A DNA stretch of 64,000 nt from the NCBI RefSeq assembly GCF_902806685.2, contig NC_048554.1:1488001-1552000 (forward strand), read 5' to 3'. Position 1 is the first letter of the stretch. Every line of letters starts with the position of its first letter. This document shows positions 20,462 to 31,371 of this stretch, in pieces. The position numbers were made by a program, and so were the translations under genes. The notes beneath the pieces are model-generated. The model ran no database searches, had not been told where the DNA came from, and saw only the letters and a list, made by a program, of their open reading frames with translations. This stretch comes from Maniola hyperantus (taxonomy: Eukaryota; Arthropoda; Insecta; Lepidoptera; Nymphalidae).

Positions 20462-20709
20462 CTTTCTCTAAATTAAATTTAGAGTATCTGCATCCTTTTC
20501 TTTTTAATATTGCTAAAAAAGGACGGAACATGAATTTTACATTTAAAGACTCTAAGTTTTAGTGCACGCTACTTTAAACAGTAGGCTCGCGATTGGCAGC
20601 TAAAGTCACGGTGTTTGACGTCTCTTAATTGTCAAACGGTGTCCGTCCTTTTTATATTACATTAGTAGAAACAGGATGCGAACACTAAAATTTAGTTGTG
20701 CTCAGTATC
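20462..20709. mobile_element. MITE family A, copy 2
   Basis: Same block order as 18-281, including aaatttagagtatctgcatc, tttaaagactctaa and gtccgtcctttttatatta. The ends are imperfect inverted repeats. Confidence 0.65.
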
Positions 20710-20785
20710 AGTACCTACCGGCGCGGCGCTTCTCTATACTATGTACAAAAGTTTATTCTATGATTCGTTAGGTACTAGGATGATG

Positions 20786-20922
20786 CTTGTGACTTCGTTC
20801 TCGTGGATTTAGTTTTTTTTTTTAAATCCCATGGGAACTTTTTATTTTCTGGAATAAAAAGTAGCCTATGTCACTCTCCGGGTCTTTAACTACCTATACC
20901 TCTGCAAAAAATTACGTCGATC
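20786..20922 (-). mobile_element. Lep1-like Helitron, truncated
   Basis: It contains a mutated gcttgtgacttcgttctcgt, then aaaaagtagcctatgtcact and ctgcaaaaaattacgtcgat. The CTAG end and the 5' end are both missing. Confidence 0.6.
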
Positions 20923-21224
20923 AATAGATCGTAACTTTAGATCATAACTAAATTCACCTCCGATTGAAATTGGGAACTGCAATGTCAAATACCTAACCGA
21001 ATACCTGAATTTAGTTTCGCTTGAAATTAAAGCAAATAGCCACCCTGGGGCTGTAATAATTTCAACCCTTTCGCCGTACGCAATTACGACCGAAATGTTC
21101 ATAGCTTAGGCGCAGTTGCATGACAGACGATTAAAATTATGTTACAGTTAACTTTTTAACCGCCAATAAAAGGAAAATGAGTCAGGATGTATTAACTAGG
21201 AACCAATATTTTCCCTTACCATCG

Positions 21225-21460
21225 AGAAACGGCTTCTTATTCGAGGAATCTGGGGTTCGATCTCGGGCACTCTAACTTGCCAGAGTGCGTTTTAAGTAAT
21301 TACTTACTTACATAAAACTTGCTTTAACCATTCAGGAAAACATCGTGAGGAAACGTGATGCATACCTGAGAGTTTTACATAATGTTGCCAAAGATGTGTG
21401 AAGTCTGCCATTCTTTACTTAGCCAGCGTGGTGGACTATGACCTAAACCCTTCTCATTTC
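21225..21460 (+). mobile_element. tRNA-derived SINE (family 2), diverged
   Basis: B-box-like tggggttcgatctcggg, then aacatcgtgaggaaacg, tacctgagagttttac and agccagcgtggtggac, in the family order. The A-box head and the TGATGA tail are lost. DNA at 21461-21950 is unassigned. Confidence 0.65.
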
Positions 21461-21950
21461 ATTTATTTTTGTCTTGTAATTTTGTGTATTGAGGTTCGTA
21501 AAAGCTTACGATCGAAAATAAATTGAAATTAATGAGTTGAGATGATATGATAGAAATATCTCGCTTGCTAGTTGTTAGTAACTTACTTTTATTGGTGGTC
21601 ATAATTTAACAGTAATCGTAACTTAGCTTTGACCGCCTGTTTTGCAACTGGATCTCAGTGATTTGAGCGCTCGTTTTGATATTGATTCCTCGCAATTAGT
21701 TTGACTGTCTCTTCAAAGCCAAAACCAATCAATTAAATCTGATTTTCCTGGTGGTTAGTGTACAAACATCCATCCAATTTATATCCTCGTAAATACCACG
21801 CGAGGAGAAAAGAAGAGATTTTTTTCCTATAGCCTACATTATGTTCGCGAAAAATTGTGGCGAAAACTATAAGAACCAAATTTTATTAGATTGTTTGTGT
21901 TCATTTACTTGCCTACATCACAATACATTTGAGATTTTTTTAATTATTCA

Positions 21951-22085
21951 GATACAAGTTAGCCCTTGACTGCAATCTCACCTGGTAGTAAGTGACGATG
22001 GAGTCTAAGATGGAAGCGGGCTAACCTGGAAGGGTATGGCAGTCTTAAATAAACTCTTGCTCCTTTGGTTTCTTCACGGCACGTC
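21951..22085 (-). mobile_element. tRNA-derived SINE (family 1), 3' half
   Basis: Reverse complement of the 3' part of 17021-17369: acaagttagcccttgactgc, then gcgggctaacctgg and aagggtatggcag. Confidence 0.7.
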
Positions 22086-22284
22086 ACTTTATATGTTAAG
22101 GTTTGTATTATTTTTGTCTTTTTTAGGGTTAGATATAGGTAGAGACAAACAATAATAAAATTAATAAAAAAAACTATACATAACTAAATTAAACTATAAG
22201 GGTCTCTTAAATTTTAAAAGATTTTTAAAGTCTAAGAGATCCTTAAAACTTTAGGCATTTTGCGTTTTTGGCATTGTGCGTCTA

Positions 22285-22797
22285 AAGTCTAAGAGATAGC
22301 GCGCACCACGGTAAATTTCCGTGCGTTTTTTCCCGCAAAATCTGTGAGAACTATATCATTGTCATAGATTTAAAATCAAAGGAGATCGCCCGCGAATGGG
22401 CCCTCTTTTGTGGCGTCGTGTCAATACTTAAATTATTTTTTAAAAAAATGTGTTAATTACGATTATAATATGTTTTATTACGACTTTTCTTTCACCCTAT
22501 CATTGAAAATATCCACAACTACAGTTAGAATTGGAAACATCCATTTATTTTGAAGAAGTATTAATAAAATACCAGCAATATCAGCAACATAAAAAATAAG
22601 ATTTCTTTATAACCAGGGTGAATAAATGGAAATCGTTTGCGGAATATAAAAAGGTAATTATTTGTGTACAAAATAAAATTAAAACCATGTTGACATAACA
22701 ATTATATTGGGGGGGCCCAAAGCTCCTAAGAAAATGGGCAATCTCCTTTACGGATTTTAAAACGCACCGCAAATCACCGCACCGCGGTGCGCGCTAG
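22285..22797. mobile_element. possible foldback/MITE with GCGCACCACGGT ends
   Basis: The left end gcgcgcaccacggtaaattt and the right end ccgcaccgcggtgcgcgc are inverted. A shorter relative with the same ends is at 48459-48613. The AT-rich middle (22430-22690) may be a further insertion. There is no coding content. Confidence 0.5.
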
Positions 22798-22965
22798 ATC
22801 TAAACGATCAAGTTCCCTATGTCACGCACTTTAAATAGCGTAGTTAAAGCACATGGTTTAAGCTCAAGCTAGGTGATTTTGGTTGTTTGGCGTAGTCACA
22901 AAGAGCCGTACAGAGTGGTTGTTTGATACCTCGCAATTTGTTTGACTGGAGCGCTAAAGGGCTCG

Positions 22966-23265
22966 ATTAAAACTGTACGCTTAGTACGGGATTTTATGTC
23001 TCACCAACGTTGATAGTATTCGAGTGTCGAAACACTTCCGCATCATAGTAAACTGGATCTTATCTGCCTTGTTTTAAAGCTCAAGTTTGTCTACACATCT
23101 ACAGACAGCGCTCCAAGCGGAAACGTTGCGAAATTAAAATCAGAGGCATTGAATTTTTGAATTCAGTTTCTCTTTAGGTCCATTTTACTTTGACGGTATT
23201 GTGTTTTGACTCTCGAATTCTAGCAACGTTTGGTGAGACGTAAAATCTTATACTAAGCGTACTGA
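22966..23265 (+). mobile_element. MITE family B, copy 1
   Basis: The inverted ends are about 70 bp (gtacgcttagtacgggattt at left; taaaatcttatactaagcgt at right). The interior contains gacagcgctccaagcggaaa. The copy at 59973-60262 has the same interior in the opposite orientation. Confidence 0.7.
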
Positions 23266-23488
23266 TTTGTTTGCACCACGGCACGCTGTGCGTCCGTAAA
23301 GGATTTTCCTCTTCGTTTAACCAAACAAAAACATAGAATGGTTCAAAACCGGCAATCCAATAGCGATTCCTCTTGTGTTGCAAATGTTTTATGACGGCCA
23401 TTAAATTAGTTCTAGTATGCGAAAACGAGCATAAAACACGCAGAAAAAACACTTTAAACCTCAAAGAAACTTCAGTTTATAGAAGAAG

Positions 23489-23683
23489 AATATACAATTT
23501 ATTGATCAAGAACAGTAGGTATCCAATGTTATAGTAAACTAAACGTTATTACCGGTCGAACAGCGCCCCGTCAAAATTTGTCTGACGCGACGAGCCGTGG
23601 AAATAGGCTGTTCTGAACATCGTCTCTAGCCTGAGTAGCCACGCATGCAATAAAAAAAACAAATACTATACAATAGTGGCGCT
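23489..23683 (+). repeat. ~214-bp tandem repeat unit, left of the gypsy insertion
   Basis: This partial unit from tatacaatttattgatcaag to caatagtggcgct matches the units at 28261-29020. It is separated from them only by the gypsy element. The last four bases, cgct, are the target duplication. Confidence 0.85.
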
Positions 23684-24065
23684 AGTTACGTAAGGGCGGC
23701 TACCTGGAGCGGGGGTTGAAGGCAGAAGTCCTTTTTGGTTACGAAAATGATTTAATTAGGACATTCGTGTCGACGTTGGGACACGAAGGCCTTTACTTAA
23801 CTATATCTTATCTAAATTATGCTAGATTAATGCTACCTTAAAACTAACTCTATCGATTTTATATCGATTTCCCCTCTACCGTTCTGTGGTCGGTTAGCAC
23901 CAGAGATCACGTACAGAGGTGGCTGCAGACCTTGATGACTCTATGTGCCGGAACGTGATGAGATGGCATATTTCCACACGTAGCTGGGCTGCTAGACGAC
24001 ATGTTAGCTCCCCCGGCGATGCCTGGGTTTTATATAGATAGGTAAGGATAGCTGTATCCGTAACA
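23684..24065 (-). repeat. gypsy 3' LTR
   Basis: On the plus strand it runs from agttacgtaagggcgg to gctgtatccgtaaca. On the minus strand it starts TGTTACGG. It is the same length as the LTR at 27879-28260. Confidence 0.9.
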
Positions 24066-24078
24066 CCTCCACCCTCAG
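24066..24078 (-). other. gypsy polypurine tract
   Basis: Read on the minus strand, ctgagggtggagg directly precedes the 3' LTR, the position expected for the plus-strand DNA primer. Confidence 0.6.
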
Positions 24079-25248
24079 TGCGGCGACCATTGTAGTAATT
24101 TTAACGGAAATGTCGCCGGAACGTCCTCGGAGGTTTCCACCCTCAGTCTGGAGGGCTGCTGCTAGACTTCGTTCGTGAAGATGAAGCGAAGCATCTGTAA
24201 TGGGCTGGTCGAATCGTACCGTTGAGAGTGAAGCCGAATATTGCGGCATACTGGTAGTATTGAAGTAGTTCTTAATTCATGGATAATGGTTGAGCTGCTT
24301 TCTCTGAGCCTCCTTAGACAGAGAGATAGGCGTGGATTATCACGTTTCATCTATCTCCTGTAACAGTAGTTGTTGTGTTCTCCGGATAAGTTGGTTTCTC
24401 AGTGAGTGATATTCCTCAGTAACTGACCTTCGGGCATTCAGCCTCAATGTAAATGAAAACCTTAGAATTGGTTGAGATAAAAATGTGCATATGGTACTAT
24501 AACTACTACGATAGGTATATTAAAAGCAAAGTAGTATAATTGACAGAATGTACTAATTAATTCGAGCTAAATGGATAAAAAAATCTGAACTAAATGTAAT
24601 GTAAAAAGAAACCTAAGGACTACAACTGCATGAATTCTGTAAAATGATCAGCTAAATGTCTACTCGTTATAACTAGATAGGTAACTATGACTTATTATAT
24701 ACCTACTTACTTTTAGAAAGAACTTTTTTAAAATTATATTATATTTTTGAATAAGGTGTAGGTAAGTACATTGAGTTATCAATGATCTAATTATTTCTAC
24801 TTACTTTTGATCTGGGAATGATGTAGGTTCTGCTCAAGATTTCTTGCATATTTTCGGTTCAAGGCACGAAAATTTACAGGAAGTGAGCATTAGGTATACC
24901 TACTTTATGCTAAATTTGCTCATTATTCTATAGTCACAATGTGACACAAGTAAGAGCTTTCTTAACTTTTTCCGATTAGTGGTAGGTACACCTAGTTTTG
25001 CTATAATTTAGAAGAAATAATAAATGCTAAAATGTAAAAGGTCTATAGTAAAGAATGTATATATGTGTTGAAATAATTATCTAATTGCAAAAACTAATTA
25101 TTTTAAAGATATAGTGTTATAGTTCTTGGTAAAACATAGGAATATAGTAGTCCTATCGGTTGGCTGAAACTTGATCGTGTGAAAAGACAAATTCTATATC
25201 TTTGTAATTTAATGTCTGGAAAGAATTGCACATACCTATCTAATTAAT
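24079..25248 (-). other. gypsy 3' internal region without recognisable genes
   Basis: About 1.17 kb that would hold integrase (and env in errantivirus-like elements) in a complete gypsy copy. Only short frames are present, and I see no HHCC or DDE integrase motif. It looks like replaced or decayed DNA. Confidence 0.55.
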
Positions 25249-27498
25249 TTACTTTATTACCTGTCTTTTAAAACGTGATTTTGTAAAGGGACCGCGAATT
25301 TTCCTTCGTGTATATAAATGTATAGTATGGTTTTGGGAATTCGAGGTTTGGTTAGGAATTTTGGAAATAGGATTCTGTACCTTCGTATGCTTAGTGTTAA
25401 TTTGACTTAAACTCGGTTTTTCCTGTGGCTTTGCCTGTAATTTTGATTTTTCCAAATGATTAACGGACCTAGATTTATTTAACGGGGTATCCGCGTTCGT
25501 TTCTGAAACCTTTTTATTAATAATTGTATAATCGTATTCACTTAACTTTAAATTCCATCGCGTAATACGTGGACCTAATTCTTTGAACTTGGGTAAATTT
25601 TGAAAATTAGAAATCAAATTAAACTTTTTACCAAAAAGATACGGCCTAAAGTATTTTGTGGCCCAGACTATTGCAAGAAGTTCTTTTTTATTCGTAGGAT
25701 ATTTAGTTTCACTATCATTCAAAGTTCTGGAAGAGTAGGCAATAGGCATATCGGCGCCAAGAGGGCCTTGCGTAAGCGTTGCACTTAAAGTGGTTTCTGA
25801 TGCGTATGTGGTTAAATTTAATTCTTTTCCAAAATCTGTATATGCTAGGATAGGCATATTTTTAACAAGAATTTGACACTGTCTGAAACAATTGACGAAT
25901 TCTGAATCAAAATTTAATTTCGCTCCTTTCTTCAAGCACGATGTTAAAGGCTTGGTTACACTTGCGAAGTCGGGTATGAATCTTCTGTAAAAGCCAAGGA
26001 TGCCTAAAAATTCCTTAATCTGCTGGCGATTTTTAGGTAATGGGTAATTTAAAATATGTAAAACATAATGTGGGTTTGGTTTTATACCATCTGGAGAATA
26101 CATGTGACAGAATGGCGTTTCGCGTTTGAAAAATTCAGATTTATCTAACTGGATTATTAAATTGAAGTTTCTAAGTCGTTCGAACGAATCTCGCAAATTA
26201 AGTATGTGTTCCTGCAAGGATGTTGAAAAAATTACAATTTTGTCAAAAAGGGTTGTACAATTTGGTAGGCCTTGAAGGACACTGTCCATAAGATCTTCGG
26301 AAATTGTATATGAATTTTGTATATCTAAAGTCGTAAAGTACAAAGACCTCCCGATTTTATCTAGAGAGTTGGTAAAATCACTCGGATTCTTTTTATCTAA
26401 TTTATTAAGTTGTCGGAAATCGACACTTAAATTACCTATATTAGAAAGAAATACATCTGGAAATTCTTTACAAAGGTTAATTAAATTCATTGTCTCCTCT
26501 GCATTTAACTGTTCTATGGGCAAACGTGATATTATGAAATCGTAATTTTGCCTATCGTCAGCAACGGTGTCAATTTCATTTTCACACCGGGTCGGCACGT
26601 ATTGTTGGGAATTATAATATTGGTCCGATATATTATTATACACAGGAATTTTACGTTCCGGAGTTTCCAGTGTACTGATGTGTAGATTTAAGTCCACCTG
26701 TGGGCAAATTTTTGGTTCAGGGTGAGGTTGGCATGGGATATAAGTGTTTGAAGGGTATTGAGGTTCTGAAGGAATGTGTTTTTGGGACATTGAGTATTTT
26801 CGTGATCTAGAAGGGAAATTCGTACCACTATAATAATTTCGCTGTGAATAAAAATAATAAGGTCTACGAGTACGCTTATGATAATTTTGAAAAAATTTAG
26901 TTCTGTTCTGTAGATGTATTATATTTAATTCTTCTTTGGCAAATTCAAGAGCAGTTTGCAGCGTGGGGGGTCTCATACACCTTACTCTTGACCCTAAAGG
27001 TTCTCTTAAACCTTTTAAGAACGTTTTAAGGGCTAACTTTTGATAGAGTGTTATTTTTACTTCGACAGTAGTTTTGACAGTTTCGTGTAGCTCTACATAC
27101 GTAATAAGTGTGCAGAGTAAATTTTGAACTTTTTCGTAAAATATATGTACTGTATCTGGACCTTGAATTAAATATGATAAGTCTGTTAGTAAGGTTATTT
27201 CATCTCGGTAATCGGAAAAACTGTTAACTAATGTATCTTTAATTTTATTCCAATCATCGGAAATTCCGTAGGCTGATATAGTTCTTGCTGCAGATCCGGT
27301 AATTTTATTAAGAATTCCGCTAATCAAGGAAAGGTTTGAAAGCTCATACTCTTGACCTGGATTTAAAAATGAGCGCACTAATTGGTCGGCTAAATTAATA
27401 AATCTCGTTAAAGTATAAGAATTTCCATCAAAATTCGGTAAAAACTTAAGTGACTTATTTATTCTATCTAACAAATCTACTTGGCTAAGTTCCGACAT
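25249..27498 (-). CDS. gypsy Gag-Pol-like 749-residue protein with substituted catalytic residues
   Basis: A single frame starts at the ATG at 27498. Residues 1-200 form a gypsy-type capsid/gag, followed by an Arg/Tyr-rich, probably nucleic-acid-binding stretch (201-245) with no CCHC zinc knuckle. No protease motif is seen. RT traces run from VDFRQLNK (359-366) through FTTLD (388-392). The fingers-palm part is shortened, and the YxDD position reads LFDK (417-420), so one catalytic Asp is Lys. FLGILGFYRRFIPDF (497-511) is the RT connection. RNase H keeps its fold pattern (PIAYSSRTLN, ELLAIVWATKYFRPYLFG), but the three carboxylates are replaced: Tyr at 565, Lys at 604 and Asn at 631. The tail (about 690-749) is basic. 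There are no stops. The enzyme functions should be lost, while gag could still package RNA. Confidence 0.85.
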   Translation of the reverse strand: MSELSQVDLLDRINKSLKFLPNFDGNSYTLTRFINLADQLVRSFLNPGQEYELSNLSLISGILNKITGSAARTISAYGISDDWNKIKDTLVNSFSDYRDEITLLTDLSYLIQGPDTVHIFYEKVQNLLCTLITYVELHETVKTTVEVKITLYQKLALKTFLKGLREPLGSRVRCMRPPTLQTALEFAKEELNIIHLQNRTKFFQNYHKRTRRPYYFYSQRNYYSGTNFPSRSRKYSMSQKHIPSEPQYPSNTYIPCQPHPEPKICPQVDLNLHISTLETPERKIPVYNNISDQYYNSQQYVPTRCENEIDTVADDRQNYDFIISRLPIEQLNAEETMNLINLCKEFPDVFLSNIGNLSVDFRQLNKLDKKNPSDFTNSLDKIGRSLYFTTLDIQNSYTISEDLMDSVLQGLPNCTTLFDKIVIFSTSLQEHILNLRDSFERLRNFNLIIQLDKSEFFKRETPFCHMYSPDGIKPNPHYVLHILNYPLPKNRQQIKEFLGILGFYRRFIPDFASVTKPLTSCLKKGAKLNFDSEFVNCFRQCQILVKNMPILAYTDFGKELNLTTYASETTLSATLTQGPLGADMPIAYSSRTLNDSETKYPTNKKELLAIVWATKYFRPYLFGKKFNLISNFQNLPKFKELGPRITRWNLKLSEYDYTIINKKVSETNADTPLNKSRSVNHLEKSKLQAKPQEKPSLSQINTKHTKVQNPISKIPNQTSNSQNHTIHLYTRRKIRGPFTKSRFKRQVIK

Positions 27499-27860
27499 TT
27501 TTTAAATATTCTAAACTATCCTACCTAAAGGTATCAAATAATTAAATTACCAAAACTCAATAAAATGAAAGTATCTACTACGAGGGTGAAAATCGTAATA
27601 AAAAAAATCGTATTAGTTATAAAATTATAGTACCCTGCGCAAAAGTTAATATAACAACCAATAAAAAGGATTTCATGTACTTACAAAACCAAAGTCGCTG
27701 GCGAGCTTCGATCCATCGATTTCCAGTATGACTCGAAGTCTTCAGCGACAGCTCCTATGACAGCTGCTCCTCGTAGGTTCTGTAGTCCTGACAAGGAAGT
27801 TGACGGCGTTGACCCGACTTTTTAGGGGATGCACCACGACGACCTCGAATATCCAGGACT

Positions 27861-27879
27861 ATCCTTTAAGACTGCGCCA
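27861..27879 (-). other. gypsy primer-binding site
   Basis: On the minus strand, TGGCGCAGTCTTAAAGGAT begins with the last LTR base and continues into the internal region. A TGG-starting 18-base site here is complementary to a tRNA 3' end. The exact tRNA is not assigned. Confidence 0.6.
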
Positions 27880-28260
27880 GTTACGTAAGGGCGGCTACCT
27901 GGAGCGGGGGTTGAAGGCAGAAGTCCTTTTTGGTTACGAAAATGATTTAATTAGGACATTCGTGTCGACGTTGGGACACGAAGGCCTTTACTTAACTATA
28001 TCTTATCTAAATTATGCTAGATTAATGCTACCTTAAAACTAACTCTATCGATTTTATATCGATTTCCCCTCTACCGTTCTGTGGTCGGTTAGCACCAGAG
28101 ATCACGTACAGAGGTGGCTGCAGACCTTGATGACTCTATGTGCCGGAACGTGATGAGATGGCATATTTCCACACGTAGCTGGGCTGCTAGACGACATGTT
28201 AGCTCCCCCGGCGATGCCTGGGTTTTATATAGATAGGTAAGGATAGCTGTATCCGTAACA
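27879..28260 (-). repeat. gypsy 5' LTR
   Basis: 382 bp, apparently identical to 23684-24065. It would carry the promoter. A tatataaaa motif lies about 45 bp inside the TGTTACGG end on the minus strand. Confidence 0.9.
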
Positions 28261-29020
28261 CGCTGCAATAACTCTCTACGGTCAATATACAATTTATTGA
28301 TCATTTACAGTAGGTATCCAATGTTATAGTAAACTAAACGTTATTACCGGTCAAACAGCGCCCCGTCAAAATTGGTCTGACGCGACGAGCCGTGGAAATA
28401 GGCTGTTTTGAACATCGTCTCTAGCCTGAGTAGCCACGCATGCAATAAAAAAAACAAATACTATACAATAGTGGCGCTGCAATAACTCTCTACGGTCAAT
28501 ATGCAAATTGATTGATCATTTACAGTAGGTATCCAATGTTATAGTAAACTAAACGTTATTACCGGTCAAACAGCGCCCCGTCAAAATTGGTCTGACGCGA
28601 CGAGCCGTGGAAATAGGCTGTTCTGAACATCGTCTCTAGCCTAAGTAGCCACGCATGCAATAAAAAAAACAAATACTATACAATAGTGGCGCTGCAATAA
28701 CTCTCTACGGTCAATATACAAATTGATTGATCATTTACAGTAGGACATCCAATGTTATAGTAAACGTTATTACCGGTCACACAGCGCCCCGTCAATGTTG
28801 GTCTGACGCGACGAGCCGTGGAATTGGACTGTTCTGAACATCGTCTCCGGCCACGCGTGCTAATTACTACGACTAATGTACTACTATATACTACACAACA
28901 ATAGAGGTGCTTGCACAACTATCTACAGTCAATATAGAAATTGATTGATCATTTATAGTTGGTACGTATGTAGGTATCCATTACTGCGTATGCGATATTA
29001 CCGTTCAAACAAAACCTATA
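28261..29020 (+). repeat. ~214-bp tandem repeat array
   Basis: Units start gctgcaataactctctacgg at 28262, 28476 and 28691, with a diverged fourth from about 28909. Each holds aacagcgccccgtcaaaatt and gacgcgacgagccgtgg. The unit split by the gypsy element (23489-23683) belongs to the same array. Divergence rises toward the right end. Confidence 0.88.
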
Positions 29021-29296
29021 GGTCAAGTTCCTATAGGTTTTCTTGACAAACACGAGAACTTCCTAATTTCCATTTGAGGGAACCTTAAAAAATACAAAAG
29101 AACTTGAAAATATTGAAAAAACAACAAATTGCAGCGGGTTCCCTGATTTGAATGGAACACGTTTGTTTACACCATATAAATCAGAATAGAAAACAGAAGT
29201 ACAAACAGAAAAGCAACATAATTTGCACGTGCGAAGTAGAAAATGACTGTATAAACCATCCTCCCGTAGTCGAACAAAAGACGGAAAATAGGTCAG

Positions 29297-29453
29297 GTAT
29301 AGTCCGCGACAAGTCGAGATGGCAATCGGGGTATGAGGCGGGGGGATGCCCACGTCACCCGCGCTCGCACTCACCGGGTTACCGCGAGGGCTGTGCGGGT
29401 GCGCGGGGCGTCCCTTTCCCAATTGCCATCTCGACCTGTCGCGTACTTAGGTA
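29297..29453. mobile_element. GTACGCGACAGG palindromic GC-rich MITE
   Basis: It is almost entirely self-complementary: gtccgcgacaagtcgagatg at left and catctcgacctgtcgcgtac at right, with GC-rich inner arms (gcgggtgcgcggggcgtccc). Related copies lie at 36357-36515, 37776-37933, 46741-46836, 50102-50155 and 53718-53825. TA at both edges is consistent with a TA target duplication. Confidence 0.75.
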
Positions 29454-29455
29454 TA

Positions 29456-29676
29456 CATCTAAAAGGAAAAGGTGACTGAGTGACTGGCTGACTGATCTAT
29501 CAACGCACAGCTCAAACTACCTACTGGACGGATCGGGCTGAAATTTGGCATGCAGATAGCTATTATGACGTAGGCATCCGCTAAGAAAGGATTTTTGAAA
29601 ATTGAACCCCTAAGTGGGTGAAATAGGGGTTTGAAATTAGTGTAGTCCACGCGGACGAAGTCGCGAGCATAAGCTA
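29456..29676 (+). mobile_element. Helitron-like repeat, GGTGACTGA subtype
   Basis: It starts aaaaggaaaaggtgactgag, passes ggacggatcgggctgaaatt and ends cgaagtcgcgagcataagct then ag. It shares the terminal GC hairpin and CTAG with the Lep1-like family but has a different 5' part. A sister copy is at 31174-31371. DNA at 29677-30107 is unassigned. Confidence 0.65.
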
Positions 29677-30107
29677 GTTAGGATTAAAATCGGTGTTAGG
29701 ATAGGACACCTGAATCACAGTATTTGGGGCGTCGTAAAAATTCACAGCGCGTCGTAACAAAGCTCGCGCGAGGTTAGGACGTCGTCGTCGAAAATTTTTA
29801 CTGTTACGACCGACCCGTGCTGCGAGCTGAAACTTCTTAACACGGTATTAGAACAGGTGATGGTTCCCTTTTTTGGTTATCGTTTGTAAAATTTTGTTTT
29901 TGTAGACTTTTTAGAGTAGGTAGGTACCTACTATTTCAAGGAAGGAATTTCGTCGCATCTTTAAAATTAAAACGCATGGCATTCATGATTAGGATGACCC
30001 AGGTACATGCTTAGATAGCTAATTGTAAAAGGTGACACCTATACCTACCGTTCCTACATGTAGGTCTTATTAAGAGAAGTACCTTATATGTATAATCTAT
30101 GTATTTT

Positions 30108-30190
30108 TAGGGTTCTGTACCTCAAAAGAAAAAAGGATTATCTGTCTGTCTGTGTGTATGTCTGTCTGTCTGTCCGTCCGTCCGTTTTTT
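30108..30190 (+). mobile_element. GGGTTCCGTACC repeat, left end fragment
   Basis: tttttagggttctgtacctc is followed by a tctgtctgtctgtccgtccg run. The rest of the element is missing. Confidence 0.6.
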
Positions 30191-30204
30191 TTTGAAGAAA
30201 TTCC

Positions 30205-30460
30205 CATATATATAACTCTAGGACATGCACTAAACATGTCAGCCTGCGGCCCAGGCGGGAGTAGGTGCGTCCTACGGGGCAGGCACCGGGCGCGATGGCA
30301 ACAGTCCATGCCGCTCGGCATCCACTCCGCTCGATTAGGAGGATACGTCCACGTGTCTTCCTTAAAAATTTCTTGTTGTTCTACACATTGATGACGGGCC
30401 CAAGGTTCTACACGCCAGGCTGGCTGCCACCTGGGCCGCAGGCCTAGAGTTATATAGGAG
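30205..30460. mobile_element. foldback MITE with ATATAACTCTAGG ends
   Basis: Left end atatataactctagg and right end cctagagttatata are inverted, and inner arms gcctgcggcccagg / cctgggccgcaggc also pair. The interior is GC-rich, with no coding motif. DNA at 30461-31173 has no assignable feature. Confidence 0.65.
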
Positions 30461-31173
30461 CCATGGTCCTCCCACATAACTCTATCCCATAGTAATTCAT
30501 TTGAGAATTAATAATACCATCCATATTGTTGGCTTGTATTATATTATTTACAGCACGTGCGAGGCGATTCGCCACAAATTGACATTCGCAATGATCCCGG
30601 CTTTGCGAGATACAAATAATATAAATATCGTTCATATCGTCCTAATCCGGCAAATTTAATGCGGTCCTGATCCCGCATTTCACGCGGGATTTGTCGACTT
30701 AAGCTCGGGTAGAATTTAGATATACCTACTGCATACCTTTTATTTAATGAACCACAGAAAATTAGTACTTACAGACAATTTATCTGGTAACTAGCTGACC
30801 CGGTAAATTGCAGCCCCGTGCATTGCTAGACCGAGTATAAGTTATATGAGCATTGCGCCCAATGGCATAATAGTGATAGTAATAAGAGGACCGCATAGTT
30901 TCTGACACATCCATTAAAACCCATTGCGTAGTATCCTGTGAATAGGAGAATAAATCTGTCACGCTGCAATCAAACACGGCTGAATGCATCGGTCGATATT
31001 ACACTCTGAATGCCATGTATAGGTTCATTTCAACGCGCCGCCGCCGGCACTGCTTTGAAATTAATAGCAGCACAGAAATGCTCCCATTCAGTCCGAGATG
31101 CTAATTGATTCTGACTGATATAATGATGACTATTCAGAGCACCGTTTATTTGACGATACAAAATCAATAATCT

Positions 31174-31371
31174 GTATATATAAAAGGAAAGGTGACTGAC
31201 AGACTGATTGACTGATCTATCAACACACAACTCAAACCACTGGACGGATCGGGCTGAAAATCCTAGAATCGCTAAGAAAGGATTTTTTTAAAAAAATCAA
31301 CCTCTGAGGGGGTAAAATAGGGGTTCGAAAGTGTAGTCCACGCGGACGAAGTCGCGCGAATAAGCTAGTAT
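31174..31371 (+). mobile_element. Helitron-like repeat, GGTGACTGA subtype, copy 2
   Basis: Same blocks as 29456-29676 (ggaaaggtgactgac, ctggacggatcgggctgaaa) and the same cgcggacgaagtcgcg hairpin before ctag. Confidence 0.7.

Larger units (their letters stand above)
23684..28260 (-). mobile_element. gypsy-type LTR retrotransposon, catalytically defective, young
   Basis: The element is 4.58 kb between two 382-bp LTRs (23684-24065 and 27879-28260) that look identical by eye. It is flanked by the 4-bp target duplication cgct (23680-23683 and 28261-28264). On the minus strand the order is 5' LTR, a TGGCGCAGTC-type primer-binding site, one 749-codon frame (27498-25249), about 1.18 kb without recognisable genes, a purine tract and the 3' LTR. 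Protease and integrase are not detectable, so it must rely on enzymes supplied by another element. Identical LTRs point to very recent movement. Confidence 0.9.

Noticed and set aside
24079..25248. Possible env or integrase gene in the gypsy 3' region
   Set aside because: No frame longer than about 80 codons and no integrase zinc-binding, catalytic or fusion-type motifs were visible.
29063..29475. Overlapping open frames of 107 and 119 codons on both strands
   Set aside because: They are shadows of the self-complementary MITE at 29297-29453. GC-rich DNA lacks stops by chance.
30097..30477. 126-codon minus-strand frame
   Set aside because: It covers a GGGTTCCG repeat fragment and the foldback MITE at 30205-30460, with no recognisable domain.
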